Below are positions 17,070 through 25,887 of a stretch of 26,682 nucleotides of DNA, piece after piece. This DNA is from SVEL01 sp045123575 (GTDB taxonomy: Bacteria > Bacillota > Clostridia > Lachnospirales > Lachnospiraceae). Below the pieces are notes generated by a model, which saw only the letters and a list, made by a program, of their open reading frames with translations, ran no database searches and was not told where the DNA came from. Location: positions 1 through 26,682 of the forward strand of contig JBGVKG010000044.1 in the NCBI GenBank assembly GCA_045123575.1. Reading direction: 5' to 3'. The translations under genes were made by a program, and so were the position numbers. The stretch's first letter is position 1; every line of letters begins with the position of its first letter.

Positions 17070-17714
17070 CTACATATCTAATTGTACTGTATAATCTTCA
17101 AAATTATCACTTTCGCCTATAATACTTGGACCTTCACCATGGTTTGCAGCAGTCATATCACCCATCTGCATTTCCTCTGGTGGATTAAGTTCATTTCTAT
17201 TAGCAGTTACCACTTCAAGACTAGTCTGCATAGACTTCATATAATTATTATACTTGTCTGTAACATTATCCATAGAATGAACAATAATATTCTGTACATT
17301 AGCAAGAATATCATCTGTATACTGCATAGCACCCATACGAACCTCATTCGCTTCGTTCATTGCACTATCAAGTATTGCCTGTGCCTGATGTGTAGCCTTC
17401 TGAACTATTTCGTTAGCCTGCACATAAGCCTGCTGCATAATCTCATGCTCACTTACAAGAGCATTTGTATGTGCAACTGCCTCCTGAAGCATAGCATCTG
17501 CCTTCTGCTTTGCATCCATAAGAATAGCATCTCTATTAGCTATAATCTTCTGATATTTCTTGATTTCATCTGGAGTCTTAAGTCTAAGCTCTGCTAACAA
17601 CTCCTCTATCTCATCCTTATTTACAATAATATTTGATTTAGATAGTGGCTGAAATCTACAACCATCAATATAATCTTCTATTTCTGATATAATCTGTTCT
17701 ATTCTACTGTTCAT
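17070..17714 (-). CDS. Coiled-coil, DivIVA-like / 'ATPase subunit H-like' protein
   Basis: This 214-aa soluble protein has a short N-terminal segment (MNSRIEQIISEIEDYIDGCR) and then a long Ala/Gln/Glu-rich helix (about residues 45-170). The heptad-like alternation suggests an extended coiled coil. The C-terminal ~40 residues are acidic and Met/Gly/Asn-rich and probably disordered. Proteins like this are often labelled 'ATPase' or V-type subunit H in Clostridia, but no nucleotide-binding motif is visible. The resemblance is to DivIVA/YlbF-like cell-division or membrane-scaffold coiled coils. The ATG has AAGGAGAAG upstream. It is the last gene after rsmD and coaD, in a neighbourhood often conserved in Clostridia, with a terminator directly downstream. 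Confidence 0.8.
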   Translation of the reverse strand: MNSRIEQIISEIEDYIDGCRFQPLSKSNIIVNKDEIEELLAELRLKTPDEIKKYQKIIANRDAILMDAKQKADAMLQEAVAHTNALVSEHEIMQQAYVQANEIVQKATHQAQAILDSAMNEANEVRMGAMQYTDDILANVQNIIVHSMDNVTDKYNNYMKSMQTSLEVVTANRNELNPPEEMQMGDMTAANHGEGPSIIGESDNFEDYTVQLDM

Positions 17715-17871
17715 TTTTCTTCTCCTTCAACCCTATAACTTATATATGCCTAACTTCTTATCATACATAGGCACTACTTTTCGGGATATCTCACGTAGAG
17801 ATTTTACACTAAAAAGTTAGGTTTTACAACCCATAAAACTTTTATAGTACTATGTTCCTAGTATATTTTTA

Positions 17872-18351
17872 CTATTTTGTATATTTTACTTTAAGTTTAT
17901 CTTCTACGTATGGTGTAACAAATTTAGATACATCGCCACCAAAACTTGCTATTTCCTTAACTGTCGTAGAACTTAAGAATGAATAGTCCATACTGGTCGG
18001 AATAAATATTGTATCTGCGCCATCATATAAGGCTCGGTTTGTCTGGGCCATCTGTAATTCATAATCAAAATCAGTTATTGCCCTAAGTCCTCTGACTATT
18101 GTATTGGCGTTATTATCTTTAGCGAAATCTACAAGTAATCCACCAAATGATTTCACCTCTACATTAGGTAAATGTTCAACAGCTTTGTTAAGCATGTCAA
18201 CTCTTTCTTCTACTGTAAAAAGACCTTTTTTGCTATTATTGTTCAACACTCCAACTATTAGCTTATCTGTCATCCTTGCAGCACGCTCGATAATATCTAT
18301 GTGACCACGTGTTACAGGGTCAAAGCTTCCTGGATAAACTGCAATATTCAT
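17872..18351 (-). CDS. coaD: Phosphopantetheine adenylyltransferase
   Basis: This 159-aa enzyme transfers AMP from ATP to 4'-phosphopantetheine, giving dephospho-CoA in coenzyme A synthesis. The nucleotidyltransferase signature is clear: AVYPGSFDPVTRGH at the start (with the T/HxGH nucleotide-binding motif), then VRGLRAITDFDYELQMA and the C-terminal FLSSTTVKEIA motif. The length is exactly that of typical CoaD. AAGGAG sits seven bases before the ATG. It follows rsmD by 46 bases, the usual rsmD-coaD arrangement. Confidence 0.98.
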   Translation of the reverse strand: MNIAVYPGSFDPVTRGHIDIIERAARMTDKLIVGVLNNNSKKGLFTVEERVDMLNKAVEHLPNVEVKSFGGLLVDFAKDNNANTIVRGLRAITDFDYELQMAQTNRALYDGADTIFIPTSMDYSFLSSTTVKEIASFGGDVSKFVTPYVEDKLKVKYTK

Positions 18352-18397
18352 ATATAAACTCCTTATTTCCTTAATACTAACATATATACTCTGTATA

Positions 18398-18949
18398 TTA
18401 CAGAGTTATAAACATATGTACATTCGTCTTATATTCTTTGCGCTTATATATTTTATATCCTAACTGTTCTAAATAACTAAAATCAGTTTCTAAAGACGCC
18501 TCTACAATTATTGTAGTATACTCATCTACAAGTTTTGTTCCCTTTAAAGCCTCTAACACCTTTTTTTCATGTTCATGATTATAAGGTGGATCCATAAAAA
18601 TAATATCAAAAGGCTCTCCAATATCATTTAGTCTATTAATGGCATCTAGCACGTCGCATTGATATACTACAGCATTATCTGCAAGCTTTGTCTTATTAAG
18701 GTTCTCTCTTATACAAAACACAGCGTCGCGATTCATCTCTACCATAACAGCCTTCTTCGCTCCACGACTTAAAGCTTCGATACCAATAGCTCCGCTACCA
18801 CTATATAAATCAAGAAAATTAGCATCATATATATCATTATTAATCATATTAAACAATGTCTCTTTGATTCTGTCTGTTGTAGGTCTGGTATCCATACCTT
18901 CAATGGTCTTTAGTTGTATATGTCTCGCTTTTCCTGCAATAACTCGCAT
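18398..18949 (-). CDS. rsmD: 16S rRNA (guanine966-N2)-methyltransferase
   Basis: This 183-aa SAM-dependent methyltransferase modifies G966 of 16S rRNA. Motif I is LDLYSGSGAIGIEALSRGA (about residues 46-64) and the catalytic NPPY-type motif is FMDPPYNHEHE (about residues 117-127). The N-terminal RVIAGKARH and RPTTDRIKETLFNM are characteristic of RsmD. The length matches the family. It precedes coaD on the same strand and follows cheR by about 36 bases, so the three may share transcripts. Confidence 0.97.
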   Translation of the reverse strand: MRVIAGKARHIQLKTIEGMDTRPTTDRIKETLFNMINNDIYDANFLDLYSGSGAIGIEALSRGAKKAVMVEMNRDAVFCIRENLNKTKLADNAVVYQCDVLDAINRLNDIGEPFDIIFMDPPYNHEHEKKVLEALKGTKLVDEYTTIIVEASLETDFSYLEQLGYKIYKRKEYKTNVHMFITL

Positions 18950-18985
18950 TTACAGCCTCATTCCTTTATATTAAGCAATTTTATA

Positions 18986-19759
18986 CTAGTTCTTCTTGTA
19001 GAAGAATGACTTAAATGATGAGTAGTTTAACTCTTTATAGTTAATAATCTGCTCTGTGCTACCTACAAAAAGATAACCACCCTGCTTCAATGACTGGTTA
19101 AACTTCTTATAAATCTCAGTTTTCGCCTCATCTGTAAAGTAAATAACTACGTTTCTACACAATATAAGATCCAAACCTGTAGGATACTTATCTGCAAGAA
19201 GATTACCTTCCTTAAACTCTACACACTTCTTTATCTCATCTGATATCTGATAGTTAGAAGCTCCGATTTTTGTAAAGTACTTATCCTTAAATTCTTTTGG
19301 TAATCCCGCAAGGCTCTTCTCGTTATATAATCCTACTCTAGCCTTCTCAAGAACCTGCTTATCAATATCAGTTGCAAGTATCTTAATATTGCTAAGTGGC
19401 ATAAACTTTGAGAACAACATAACTAATGAATATGGCTCATCTCCTGTAGAACATGCCGCACTCCACACCTTAAGATTTTTGCCTGACATCTTTATAAGCT
19501 CTGGCATAACCTGCTCTTCAAGAACCTTCCACTGATCAGGATTTCTCCAAAATTCCGAAACATTTATTGTAAGATAATTAACGAATTCCTCAAAAAGCTT
19601 TGTATCTTTCTTAATAGCATCAACATATTCCTTATATCCTGGTATTTTATGCTTCGCTATAAGAGAGTCAATACGTCTCTTCATCTGTTTCTCTTTATAC
19701 ATATGAAGATTAATCTTTGTTAACGCTAACACCTGTTCTTTAAACTGTTCGTAATCCAT
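18986..19759 (-). CDS. cheR: CheR-type chemoreceptor glutamate methyltransferase
   Basis: This 257-aa SAM-dependent enzyme methylates glutamates on chemoreceptors for adaptation. The N-terminal all-helical CheR domain (about residues 1-75) includes RRIDSLIAKHK and LTINVSEFWRN. The SAM-binding domain carries VWSAACSTGDEPYSLVML (about 99-116), ILATDID, and LILCRNVVIYF. The length is typical for Gram-positive CheR. GGAGG precedes the ATG. No other chemotaxis gene is in the window, so it is an isolated cheR upstream of rsmD-coaD. Its presence suggests a motile organism. Confidence 0.93.
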   Translation of the reverse strand: MDYEQFKEQVLALTKINLHMYKEKQMKRRIDSLIAKHKIPGYKEYVDAIKKDTKLFEEFVNYLTINVSEFWRNPDQWKVLEEQVMPELIKMSGKNLKVWSAACSTGDEPYSLVMLFSKFMPLSNIKILATDIDKQVLEKARVGLYNEKSLAGLPKEFKDKYFTKIGASNYQISDEIKKCVEFKEGNLLADKYPTGLDLILCRNVVIYFTDEAKTEIYKKFNQSLKQGGYLFVGSTEQIINYKELNYSSFKSFFYKKN

Positions 19760-19804
19760 AAAAACACCTCCGTAAAGCTATATAATAACTTCCATTGTAT
19801 AATT

Positions 19805-19832
19805 ATAGGAAGTTACTTTCGCAACTTCCTAT
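19805..19832 (-). terminator. Likely terminator after rpsA
   Basis: A perfect 10-bp stem (19805-19814 ATAGGAAGTT with 19823-19832) around an 8-nt loop lies 37 bases beyond the rpsA stop. The T run on the minus side is weak (TATAATTAT), so some read-through to cheR is possible. Confidence 0.6.
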
Positions 19833-19868
19833 TTTAATTATCGTATATTCTACCTAGAGAAAATTTGA

Positions 19869-20981
19869 TTACTCTTCTGTAGCAACTTCTTCAACTGCTA
19901 CTGTCTCTTCTGCAGCAACTTCCTCTACATCTGGCTCTAAAGCCTTCTTGCTAAGACTAATCTTCTTCTCTTCCTCGTTGAAGTCAACAACCTTTGCTTC
20001 AATCTCATCACCAATCTTAAGTGCATCTGCTGGCTTCTCAACGTGTGCCTTAGAAATCTGTGAAACATGGAGAAGAGCATCAATACCTGGCTCTAACTCG
20101 ATGAAGGCACCGAAATCTGTCATTCTAGCAACCTTACCTGTTACAACATTGCCTACTGCATACTTTGTAGCAGCTAATGTCCAAGGATTTGTCTCATCGA
20201 ACTTTAAGCTAAGAGCGATCTTTGTTCCGTTAATCTCCTTAACACGAACTGTAAGCTTGTCGCCAACCTTAAATACCTTCTTTGGATGCTCGATACGTCC
20301 CCATGACATCTCTGAGATGTGTAAAAGACCATCAAGACCACCCAAATCGATAAATGCACCGAAATCTGTTACATTCTTAACTGTACCTTCTACTGTCTGA
20401 CCCTCTGCAAGCTCTGCAAGAAGCTTATCCTGTGCTTCCTTCTTAGCTGCTGTAAGGAGAACCTTACGGTCACCAATAATTCTTCTCTTCTTTGGATTGA
20501 ACTCGCTGATAATGAACTCGATTTCCTGTCCGTTATACTTTGTTAAATCCTTCTCATAAGAATCTGAAACAAGGCTAGCTGGGATAAATACCTTTGTCTC
20601 ATCAACAACAACGCTTAATCCACCTGTCATAACCTGTGAAACAACAGCCTTAAGAACTGTCTTGTTCTCAAAAGCTTCCTCAAGCATCTTGCTAGCCTTC
20701 TCAGCTGCAAGTCTCTTGTAAGTAAGTAAAACCTGACCCTCGCCATCGTTTACCTTAAGAACCTTAGCGTCCATAGAATCGCCAACAGACACAACAGTTG
20801 TAAGGTCAACGTTTGGTGTATTTGTGTATTCGTTTCTAGTTATGATACCGTCTGACTTGTAACCTATATTTAACACAATTTCATCTTCTTTAACGCTGAT
20901 AACTGTGCCCTTAACGACTTCTCCTGTTCTTATAGTTTTTAATGATTCCTCTAACATTTGTTCAAAACTTAAATCTGACAT
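19869..20981 (-). CDS. rpsA: Ribosomal protein S1-like protein (four S1 domains)
   Basis: This 370-aa RNA-binding protein has four S1 (OB-fold) domains at about residues 18-85, 100-170, 190-260 and 275-345. The last two carry the classic FGAFIDL and LLHISE/LLHVSQ blocks. The tail is acidic with Val/Ala/Glu repeats (EEVAAEETVAVEEVATEE). S1-type proteins bind mRNA and help translation start; the four-domain form is common in Firmicutes. The ATG lies within the 3' end of ispH, in a different frame, overlapping by 20 bases. GAGGAGG inside ispH serves as its ribosome binding site, so translation is coupled. In several clostridia ispH and S1 are one fused protein; here they are separate. Confidence 0.95.
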   Translation of the reverse strand: MSDLSFEQMLEESLKTIRTGEVVKGTVISVKEDEIVLNIGYKSDGIITRNEYTNTPNVDLTTVVSVGDSMDAKVLKVNDGEGQVLLTYKRLAAEKASKMLEEAFENKTVLKAVVSQVMTGGLSVVVDETKVFIPASLVSDSYEKDLTKYNGQEIEFIISEFNPKKRRIIGDRKVLLTAAKKEAQDKLLAELAEGQTVEGTVKNVTDFGAFIDLGGLDGLLHISEMSWGRIEHPKKVFKVGDKLTVRVKEINGTKIALSLKFDETNPWTLAATKYAVGNVVTGKVARMTDFGAFIELEPGIDALLHVSQISKAHVEKPADALKIGDEIEAKVVDFNEEEKKISLSKKALEPDVEEVAAEETVAVEEVATEE

Positions 20982-21822
20982 TATTTTGAACCTCCTCGAT
21001 AATATTTTTTGGGGTGGATGCCCCGGCTGTAATACCTACACTACCAGTAACAAGAGTAACATCTGTTAAATCTTCTGCTGTCTGAATATAATAAGTATTT
21101 TTGCATTCCTCGCTACAGATTTCATAAAGCTTCTGCGTATTACTACTGGTTTTACCACCAATAACAATCATAGAATCAACTTCTTTAGCAATCTTTCGCG
21201 CTTCTACCTGCCTCTCGTTCGTTGCGTTGCAGATAGTATTCACAATGATAACATTATAGACCTTTTTGCCAATAATTTCAACTAATTTATTAAATTTATT
21301 GTAATTAAATGTCGTCTGTGACACTAAACACACTTTTTCACCGCAAATCGGTTGATAATTCATAGCCTCTTCTTCAGTATTTACAATGGTTACAGGCCCT
21401 TGACACCATCCTTTTATACCTTCTACTTCTGGATGCATTGCATTGCCTATAATAATTATTTCGTAACCATCCAAACTTCTTTCATAGACAATTTTATGAA
21501 TTTTCTTAACAAAAGGGCATGTTGCATCTACCAATTTAAGACCATTTGACTCTATTATGTCATATATACTCTTATCTACACCATGAGAGCGGATGATTAC
21601 TGTTCCACTCTTTAGAGATTTTAACTCTTCAAAATCTTCTATAACTTTTACACCCTTACTTATCAAATCATTTACAACTTCTTCATTGTGTATTATAGGA
21701 CCATAGGTATATATCTCTTTATCACCTGATTCTATCTGTTCATACACCGTATCCACTGCGCGCTTCACTCCAAAGCAAAAGCCCGCTGTCTTTGCAACCA
21801 CGATATTTCTTTCTTCCTGCAT
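20962..21822 (-). CDS. ispH: 4-hydroxy-3-methylbut-2-enyl diphosphate reductase
   Basis: This 286-aa iron-sulfur enzyme makes IPP and DMAPP in the last step of the MEP isoprenoid pathway. The three cluster cysteines lie in AGFCFGVKRAV, VDATCPFVKKIH and VNTICNATNERQ, and the conserved SHGV and SQTTFN segments are present. The length is normal for the family. AAAGG lies eight bases before the ATG. It follows cmk by 53 bases. Its 3' end overlaps rpsA by 20 bases and contains that gene's ribosome binding site. Confidence 0.98.
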   Translation of the reverse strand: MQEERNIVVAKTAGFCFGVKRAVDTVYEQIESGDKEIYTYGPIIHNEEVVNDLISKGVKVIEDFEELKSLKSGTVIIRSHGVDKSIYDIIESNGLKLVDATCPFVKKIHKIVYERSLDGYEIIIIGNAMHPEVEGIKGWCQGPVTIVNTEEEAMNYQPICGEKVCLVSQTTFNYNKFNKLVEIIGKKVYNVIIVNTICNATNERQVEARKIAKEVDSMIVIGGKTSSNTQKLYEICSEECKNTYYIQTAEDLTDVTLVTGSVGITAGASTPKNIIEEVQNNVRFKF

Positions 21823-21875
21823 AGTTATAACCTTTCTACATTACGCAAACATCTAACAAAACAGTTGATATGTGC

Positions 21876-22541
21876 CTATCTCTTACTCTGTATGATACCA
21901 ACAAGATGCTCTACAACCTCATCTATATTCATATTAGACGAATCAACAAGAATAGCATCCTCAGCCTGCTTCAAAGGCGATATCTCTCTATTCATATCTC
22001 TGTAATCTCTATCAATGATATCCTTCTCAATATCATCAATATTACAGTCTACGCCCTTTTCAACCAATTCCTTATATCTTCTCTCTGCTCTTTTTCTTGA
22101 GCTAGCTGTAAGATATATCTTTACAGGCGCATCTTTAAGTACACATGTACCTATGTCTCTACCATCCATGATAACCTCTATCTCTGTAGCCAGCTTTCTC
22201 TGCAATTCAACAAGTTTTTCTCGAACCGGACCATATACAGCTATAGCTGAAGTCATATTGCCTACTTCCTCTGTTCTAATATAGCCATTTACATTTTCAC
22301 CATTTAATATAACCTGCTGTGCACCATTTTCATCATATTTCAGGCTTACATCAAGATCCTTACATACATCACAGACCTTTTCCTCTTCATCAGCCTTAAG
22401 ACCTGCTCTGATGCACGCCAATGCCATAGCTCTATACATCGACCCTGTATCTACATAAGTAAATCCTAATCTCTTGGCTACCAGTTTCGCTATAGTACTC
22501 TTTCCAGCTCCTGCTGGTCCATCAATTGCAACATTAAACAT
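21876..22541 (-). CDS. cmk: Cytidylate kinase
   Basis: This 221-aa kinase phosphorylates CMP and dCMP using ATP. The P-loop is at the start (AIDGPAGAGKSTIAK, residues about 6-20). It is followed by GFTYVDTGSMYRAMA, the DGRDIGT motif, and the arginine-rich lid (SSRKRAERRYKEL). The length matches Cmk. AGAGAGG lies about ten bases before the ATG. It sits between the flavoprotein gene and ispH, the order common in clostridia. Confidence 0.98.
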   Translation of the reverse strand: MFNVAIDGPAGAGKSTIAKLVAKRLGFTYVDTGSMYRAMALACIRAGLKADEEEKVCDVCKDLDVSLKYDENGAQQVILNGENVNGYIRTEEVGNMTSAIAVYGPVREKLVELQRKLATEIEVIMDGRDIGTCVLKDAPVKIYLTASSRKRAERRYKELVEKGVDCNIDDIEKDIIDRDYRDMNREISPLKQAEDAILVDSSNMNIDEVVEHLVGIIQSKR

Positions 22542-22628
22542 ATTTATTTAACCTCTCTTCTTTATATTGTTTCTTAAATTCAACATATATTTTTAAGTTT
22601 CATATCTTATTCATATCTTCTTTTAAGC

Positions 22629-23885
22629 CTAAATACAAGATAATCCAGCCAGATATCCCGTACTCCAAGCAAGTTGCAGATTATAACCACCTGTCAAAGC
22701 ATCTATATCAAGCACCTCACCTGCAAAAAACAAGCCTTTTACCAGTTTTGATTCCATAGTATTAGGATTAACATCCTTTACATTTACGCCACCCTGAGTA
22801 ATGATTGCCTCGTTAAAACTTCTAGTGGATGCAATGTTTAGCTCCATACCTTTAAGTATGTCTACAAGCTTTTTACGTTCTTCCTTTGTCACTTCATTTA
22901 CCTTTTTATGTGGTTCAATACCACTTAACTCTATAACAATAGGTATCAGCTTCGTTGGCAAAAGCTTACCAAGAGAATTGGCAAAATCCTTATTAAGAGC
23001 CTCTGAAAAATCTCTAAGCACTCTGGCATCCAGTTCATCTACTGTCAGAGCTGGCTTTAAGTCAATTTTAACTGATATTTTCTCGCCTCTATTTAATCTA
23101 GCAGTAATATAGCTACTACCACTTAAAATTACAGGACCACTGATACCAAAGTGTGTAAATAACATTTCTCCAAAATCAGAATAGACTTCCTTACCATTAG
23201 CATAAAACGTCGCCTTTATATTCCTAAGAGACAATCCCTGCAATTCTTTGGCATATTCCTCCTTTGTGTTAAGTGGAACCAATGCCGGAAGTATATCTGT
23301 CACTCTATGCCCAGTAGCCTCAGCCATTTTGTAGCCATCACCATTAGAACCAGTCGTCTGGTATGAAAAACCACCTGTAGCTAGTATGACATTCTCGCAA
23401 TATACTATATCATCAGTCTTTCCAACTGTTTTACCAGTCTTTAGCTTTATTCCTTTAATGGCACCATCCTCCACCAACAGTTTATCAACTTCAGTGTGTA
23501 AGCGCACCTCTACGCCAAGCTCTCTTAAGCGTCTTGTCAAACCGTTAATGATATCTGATGATTTATCACTTTCAGGGAAAACACGATTACCTCGCTCTAC
23601 CTTAGTAGGCACACCCATATCATTATTAAACATATCTATGACCATATCATTGGACATCGTATAAAACGCACTATACATAAACTTAGGATTAGTCACTATA
23701 TTTTTAAACAACACATCCATTTCTGATGAATTAGTAACATTGCAACGACCTTTTCCTGTTATATATATCTTTTTTCCAAGCTTTTCATTTTTCTCATATA
23801 TGTGAACTTCATGACCACATATTGCGGCACCTATAGCAGCCATCATTCCAGCCGCACCGCCACCTATTATCGCAACCTTACTCAT
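22629..23885 (-). CDS. NAD(P)/FAD-dependent oxidoreductase, HI0933/BaiN family
   Basis: This 418-aa flavoprotein begins with a dinucleotide-binding GGGAAGMMAA motif (about residues 8-17). The family signatures KIYITGKGRCNVTN, VILATGGFSYQTTGSNGDG, SGPVILSGSS and the C-terminal GEVLDIDALTGGYNLQLA follow. The substrate is unknown; one family member (BaiN) acts on bile acids, but most are uncharacterised housekeeping genes. Upstream in-frame starts (GTG 23897, ATG 23894) are too close to the AGGTG signal. The ATG at 23885 gives the usual MSKVAIIGGG start and was chosen. It overlaps the stop of the RpiR gene by 8 bases, so translation is coupled. Confidence 0.93.
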   Translation of the reverse strand: MSKVAIIGGGAAGMMAAIGAAICGHEVHIYEKNEKLGKKIYITGKGRCNVTNSSEMDVLFKNIVTNPKFMYSAFYTMSNDMVIDMFNNDMGVPTKVERGNRVFPESDKSSDIINGLTRRLRELGVEVRLHTEVDKLLVEDGAIKGIKLKTGKTVGKTDDIVYCENVILATGGFSYQTTGSNGDGYKMAEATGHRVTDILPALVPLNTKEEYAKELQGLSLRNIKATFYANGKEVYSDFGEMLFTHFGISGPVILSGSSYITARLNRGEKISVKIDLKPALTVDELDARVLRDFSEALNKDFANSLGKLLPTKLIPIVIELSGIEPHKKVNEVTKEERKKLVDILKGMELNIASTRSFNEAIITQGGVNVKDVNPNTMESKLVKGLFFAGEVLDIDALTGGYNLQLAWSTGYLAGLSCI

Positions 23886-24798
23886 AACGACCATCACCTA
23901 ATTCCATAATATTTGAATCATTGATAAGATTTATCTCATCTCCACCGTATACCTGATACTCATTCCATATATCCTCAAGCATCTCCAATGTTTCTACTAC
24001 ATGATCCTGTTTCTTCATACATAATGCCACAATGAGCGCATTTATCACACTAAGTGGCGCAACCAATGAATCTACTATAGATGCCATATCACTTCTAGCC
24101 AAGACATTACATGATGAATACAGATTCATAGGCGAATTCTTGCTATCTGTTATAGTGATAACCTTGCTGTTTCTGCTATTGGCAAATTCCATCGCCTTCA
24201 AGGTACGCATAGAGTATCTTGGAAATGATATTCCTATAACGCAGTCATCCTCATCTATTCTAAGCATCTGCTCAAATATCTCACTAGAATTGTTTGTAGA
24301 AACAATAGTAACGTCCCTAAACATAAGATTCAAATAAAATCCCAAGAAACTAGCCAACGGTGCGCAGCTTCTTATTCCTATAACGTATATTCTCCTTGCA
24401 TTCAATATGGTGTCTACTGCCACCTCAAATGCCTCTCTATCCAATGTATCAAGTGTAAGCTTAATCTTTTCTGCATCTGCTCTAAGGACTGTCTCGAGAA
24501 CCTCCTGTCTGGTCATATTGCCAGCAGCTATCTCTATCTTTTGTATAGAGTTAAGCTTGTCCTGTACCATTTCTTCCATAGCCTTCTGAAATGCAGGATA
24601 TCCGCTATATCCAAGCAATGTAGCGAATCTAACAACAGTTGATTCACTTACACCTACTTCGTCACCCATTTTGGCAGCAGTCATAAAGACAGCCTTATCG
24701 TAATTCCTGCTGATAAATGTAGCAAGCTTGCGCTGTCCTTTGCTCATAGTTATAAGTTTTTCATTCATTCTTGTTAATAAATCGCCACCGTTGCTCAT
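23878..24798 (-). CDS. MurR/RpiR-family transcriptional regulator
   Basis: This 306-aa regulator has an N-terminal HTH_6 domain (about residues 1-77, with MSKGQRKLATFI and VGVSESTVVRFATLLGYSGYPAF) and a C-terminal SIS sugar-phosphate-binding domain (about 125-255, with IYVIGIRSCAPLA and CVIGISFPRYSMRTL). The family usually senses phosphosugars and controls amino-sugar or sugar-phosphate genes. Here it leads the operon with the flavoprotein, cmk, ispH and rpsA, a recurring arrangement in Lachnospiraceae, so its targets cannot be read from context. AAAGGAG is seven bases before the ATG, and a near-perfect promoter lies upstream. Confidence 0.94.
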   Translation of the reverse strand: MSNGGDLLTRMNEKLITMSKGQRKLATFISRNYDKAVFMTAAKMGDEVGVSESTVVRFATLLGYSGYPAFQKAMEEMVQDKLNSIQKIEIAAGNMTRQEVLETVLRADAEKIKLTLDTLDREAFEVAVDTILNARRIYVIGIRSCAPLASFLGFYLNLMFRDVTIVSTNNSSEIFEQMLRIDEDDCVIGISFPRYSMRTLKAMEFANSRNSKVITITDSKNSPMNLYSSCNVLARSDMASIVDSLVAPLSVINALIVALCMKKQDHVVETLEMLEDIWNEYQVYGGDEINLINDSNIMELGDGRYE

Positions 24799-24829
24799 CT
24801 TAAGTCTCCTTTAAGCTCATACTTTTTCA

Positions 24830-24858
24830 ATTATAACATTTTTAAACACGTTTTACAA
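24830..24858 (-). promoter_or_regulatory. Promoter of the rpiR-flavoprotein-cmk-ispH-rpsA operon
   Basis: On the minus strand, TTGTAA (24858-24853) and a perfect TATAAT (24835-24830) are 17 bases apart, with an extended -10 TG just upstream. It lies 31 bases before the rpiR ATG. Confidence 0.8.
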
Positions 24859-24860
24859 AT

Positions 24861-24893
24861 AAAAAAAGATACTACACATTAAGCATAGTATCT
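24861..24893 (-). terminator. Rho-independent terminator of the CPBP protease gene
   Basis: Stem 24868-24875 (AGATACTA) pairs with 24886-24893 around a 10-nt loop. A run of seven T follows on the minus strand (24867-24861). It ends about 22 bases after the stop at 24915 and immediately precedes the rpiR promoter. Confidence 0.85.
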
Positions 24894-24914
24894 ATTTAAA
24901 TTATTTATATATTA

Positions 24915-25754
24915 CTATTCTCTATTCCTCGTTTTTTTATAATAAATTATTACTAGTATAAATGAAACCAGTTGGCCAATCAAAATTCTTACAATCTGCA
25001 TACTATCAGCTTCATTTTCCGAGATTACATGCAATAGGTTCGTTACTATTACATTATTAAACAAATGGTCTCCAAGTCCCATCCACAATGAGCCAGTGAT
25101 TTTATATAACAATGACCACTTTATGCTCATAATCCCTGCAAGAATTATGTATCCAATACCCATAATAAGCAAATTTACAATTGAAGTACGACCTTCTATA
25201 AAATCTCTCATTGGCATAACCCAATGCCAGAGTCCAAACAATAACGCAATAAAGATTGTTGCACCAGTAAAACTCATTTTACCTGCAAGCAAATTAGAGA
25301 AACACCCTCTAAAAATACCTTCTTCCATCCATACATTAATAATATTAAAAACAATACAAAGTATTATAAATAGAATTCCTGTCTGCCTAACAGCCTCTCC
25401 ATTCAATGAAAATCCGCTTGCATAAACCGAAATTTGTACATTTCCATTCATACAAAACAATATAAAACATTCCAACAAATAAGCAAAAGAAAAACATACT
25501 GTTCCTAAAGCAATACCTTTTATAATATTTTGAAAATTATTTTTTCTAACAAATCCAATCTCATTCCAAGAAAGTTTAGCGAGTTTAAGCACTGCTACTA
25601 AAATAATTATACCAAAAACTTTATGTATAAAATTTTCTGCTAAAATTGTTTCATCTGTTCTTATCACAAAATACTCTATCACTCTTGCTATACTGCATAT
25701 AATAAAGATACACATACAGCTTTTTATAGATTTTGTTAATGACTTATTTGTCAT
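24915..25754 (-). CDS. CPBP-family intramembrane metalloprotease
   Basis: This 279-aa polytopic membrane protein has about seven to eight hydrophobic segments. The CPBP (Abi/CAAX-protease) motifs are present: EEGIFRG (the EExxxR motif, about residues 143-149), FGLWHWV (His of motif 2) and GLGDHLFNN (the late His/Asn motif). Family members cleave prenylated or other membrane substrates, and bacterial copies are often linked to bacteriocin immunity or self-protection. No bacteriocin gene is visible nearby, so the substrate is unknown. AGGAGG lies five bases before the ATG. The gene has its own promoter and terminator and looks more AT-rich than its neighbours, beside a repeat-rich zone, so horizontal acquisition is possible. 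Confidence 0.9.
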   Translation of the reverse strand: MTNKSLTKSIKSCMCIFIICSIARVIEYFVIRTDETILAENFIHKVFGIIILVAVLKLAKLSWNEIGFVRKNNFQNIIKGIALGTVCFSFAYLLECFILFCMNGNVQISVYASGFSLNGEAVRQTGILFIILCIVFNIINVWMEEGIFRGCFSNLLAGKMSFTGATIFIALLFGLWHWVMPMRDFIEGRTSIVNLLIMGIGYIILAGIMSIKWSLLYKITGSLWMGLGDHLFNNVIVTNLLHVISENEADSMQIVRILIGQLVSFILVIIYYKKTRNRE

Positions 25755-25790
25755 TTCTACCTCCTACAATTTCAACTTTGTCTATAAACT

Positions 25791-25819
25791 ATTATATCAA
25801 ATAGCTTCATTTTTTACAA
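25791..25819 (-). promoter_or_regulatory. Promoter of the CPBP protease gene
   Basis: On the minus strand, TTGTAA (25819-25814) and a perfect TATAAT (25796-25791) are separated by 17 bases, 37 bases upstream of the ATG. The boxes are the same as in the rpiR promoter. Confidence 0.8.
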
Positions 25820-25887
25820 TCAGATATATAAGCTATGTTCCTGCTGAATATATGACGGCACAGTACCTGTAAACATAATCACTTCAT

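Noticed and set aside
17715..17871. RNA element between coaD and the coiled-coil gene
   Set aside because: Only a distant 8-bp inverted pair (CCTAACTT/AAGTTAGG) was found, with no convincing structure or known motif.
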